Assembly (NCBI GenBank): GCA_013138855.1 | Contig: WTBX01000184.1 | Coordinates: forward strand, 1-7,912 | Direction: 5' to 3' | Length of the DNA stretch: 7,912 bases | Source of the DNA: Methylococcaceae bacterium | GTDB lineage: Bacteria > Pseudomonadota > Gammaproteobacteria > Methylococcales > Methylomonadaceae | Shown here: positions 7,145-7,912 of the stretch, piece by piece | Position numbering within the stretch: position 1 is the stretch's first letter | Layout: each line of letters begins with the position of its first letter | Program-made: the position numbers and the translations under genes | The notes under the pieces: model-generated | Told to the model about the DNA's origin: nothing | The model's input: only the letters and a program-made list of their open reading frames with translations | Database searches by the model: none

Positions 7145-7654
7145 TTAAGGAGATTTTTGAGCTTCAAGTAATTTTTTATAATTATCACAAGCCTTTTTTC
7201 TTGCACTTCTAAGTTCCTGCTTATCGTTATCCATTAGCGCAATTGTCGCCATAGAACATTTACGCTTTGCCGTTTTTAATTTATCTTCTTTGCCAGACCA
7301 ACTGATAGCAGCGTTAACGGGTTGATAAGATAATGCCGCATTGCAATACATGTTTTTGAGCTTTTGATATTTCCAGTGTGTTTTTGGGTTGGCCTGTAAA
7401 TATTGGCAGCTTGCATTAAATAATGATTTTGCCGCTTGCGTACATTTTGAATATTTAAGTGCATTTTGTTTATCATTCTCACAAACAGAGGATTGCTTGA
7501 TTTTCCAAATTTGGTGGCTAAAGCTAACCTCTTGCTCATCATGCTTAACAATCATCGCTTGAATTTCAGTATCCATTCTATCGCTCATTTGCTGATAAAC
7601 TGAACCTGAAACAATCTCTAAATAGGATGCAAATATCATTGCAAATAAATCCAT
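7145..7654 (-). CDS. Hypothetical six-cysteine, helix-rich protein
   Basis: I do not recognise this 169-residue protein. The first 20 residues are mostly hydrophobic, but Asp2 and Glu13 and the lack of basic residues at the front make a classical signal peptide doubtful. The rest is lysine- and glutamine-rich and looks alpha-helical. Six cysteines (58, 71, 83, 104, 133, 156) fall within about 100 residues, several in similar settings such as KYSKCTQAA, TAKRKCSMA and SARKKACDN. An even number of dispersed cysteines suggests disulfides in an exported protein, or divergent helical repeats. The ATG is supported by AGAGG a few bases upstream on the minus strand. It lies between two repeat elements and is co-oriented with the kinase-like gene and the partial gene on the right. 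Confidence 0.6.
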   Translation of the reverse strand: MDLFAMIFASYLEIVSGSVYQQMSDRMDTEIQAMIVKHDEQEVSFSHQIWKIKQSSVCENDKQNALKYSKCTQAAKSLFNASCQYLQANPKTHWKYQKLKNMYCNAALSYQPVNAAISWSGKEDKLKTAKRKCSMATIALMDNDKQELRSARKKACDNYKKLLEAQKSP

Positions 7655-7673
7655 AGTAACCTCTATTTTTCAA

Positions 7674-7830
7674 AGTAATTAGTATACGGAGGCGCGACTT
7701 TTAGTCGCGCACGAGACCTAAAAACACCTTCAAAATCTATAAATTAGACAAATTAAAATTAAGCTCGCTTTAAAGTTCATGTATAAAACTTCGTGCGCGA
7801 CTAAAAGTCGCGGCTCCGCCTGAGTAATTA
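7674..7830. repeat. Second hairpin-arm element, possible 8-bp target duplication
   Basis: Inverted 27-bp arms at 7688-7714 and 7791-7817 match at all but one position and carry the core CGCGACTTTTAGTCGCG, one base longer than in the element at 6940-7115. The 76-base interior is AT-rich, non-coding and unlike that of the other element. The direct repeat AGTAATTA at 7674-7681 and 7823-7830 would bound a 141-bp element (7682-7822) as an 8-bp target duplication. A third copy at 7832-7839 and the AT-rich context weaken this. The element lies between the partial gene's stop codon and the start of the six-cysteine gene. Confidence 0.6.
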
Positions 7831-7836
7831 CAGTAA

Positions 7837-7912
7837 TTATTTATTTTCACCAATCGGTGCAGCGAACGCATCATCTAACAATTCATTAACATTATCGCCT
7901 GTTAAACTCTTT
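7837..7912 (-). CDS. C-terminal end of an unidentified gene (partial)
   Basis: Read on the minus strand, the right edge of the window is open for 24 codons and ends at TAA (complement of 7837-7839). The visible tail begins KSLTGDNVNELLDD and ends AAPIGENK. The composition looks protein-like and the frame stops just before the repeat element, as expected of a real gene end. The other two frames on this strand are less protein-like. It is too short to name. It is co-oriented with the six-cysteine gene and the kinase-like gene. Confidence 0.5.
   Translation of the reverse strand, partial: KSLTGDNVNELLDDAFAAPIGENK

Noticed and set aside
7276..7551. Minus-strand open frame of 91 codons
   Set aside because: It overlaps the 169-residue frame on the same strand. 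The longer frame has a good ribosome binding site and reaches further on both sides.
6984..7817. Repeated arm considered as a CRISPR array
   Set aside because: The copies are inverted pairs with irregular spacing, not direct repeats separated by uniform spacers, and no cas gene is present.

Overview
The window looks like chromosome from an AT-rich gammaproteobacterium. The order ispD-ispF-truD with overlapping ends is the arrangement known from gammaproteobacteria. The small palindromic repeat elements between genes recall repeat-rich methylotrophs (Methylococcales) or sulfur oxidisers (Thiotrichales), but that finer placement is inference. I saw no rRNA, tRNA, CRISPR array, full-length insertion sequence or phage gene.

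Left part (75-3343, plus strand) is core metabolism. ispD and ispF catalyse two steps of the MEP pathway to isoprenoid precursors and overlap by 4 bp. truD (tRNA pseudouridine-13 synthase) follows with an 11-bp overlap and a TTG start. After truD comes a 290-bp spacer. It holds a 103-bp palindromic miniature transposable element with an exact 8-bp target duplication, inserted right at the truD stop codon, and then a separate perfect 16-bp inverted repeat. uppP follows; its product recycles the undecaprenyl carrier lipid, which is itself made from isoprenoids.

The middle (3433-6879) holds two large, poorly characterised genes that converge with 39 bp between them. The plus-strand one encodes a 555-residue cytoplasmic-looking protein with a PilZ-like signature near its C-terminus (DSSAKG) and a detached RxxxR about 100 residues earlier. 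The minus-strand one encodes a 579-residue protein: a Ser/Thr-kinase-like domain with an unusual active site, then a beta-rich tail that may be a propeller.

The right part (6880-7912, minus strand) has a 169-residue six-cysteine hypothetical protein and the C-terminal end of a further gene. The three co-oriented genes at this end are separated by two repeat elements built from the same hairpin arm (core CGCGACTTTAGTCGCG or a one-base-longer form). These may be spreading miniature elements and could act as transcriptional boundaries.

The most rewarding points are the IS66-like miniature element with its intact target duplication, the kinase-like protein lacking an obvious ATP-anchoring lysine, the split PilZ-like protein, and the repeat family flanking the right-hand genes.
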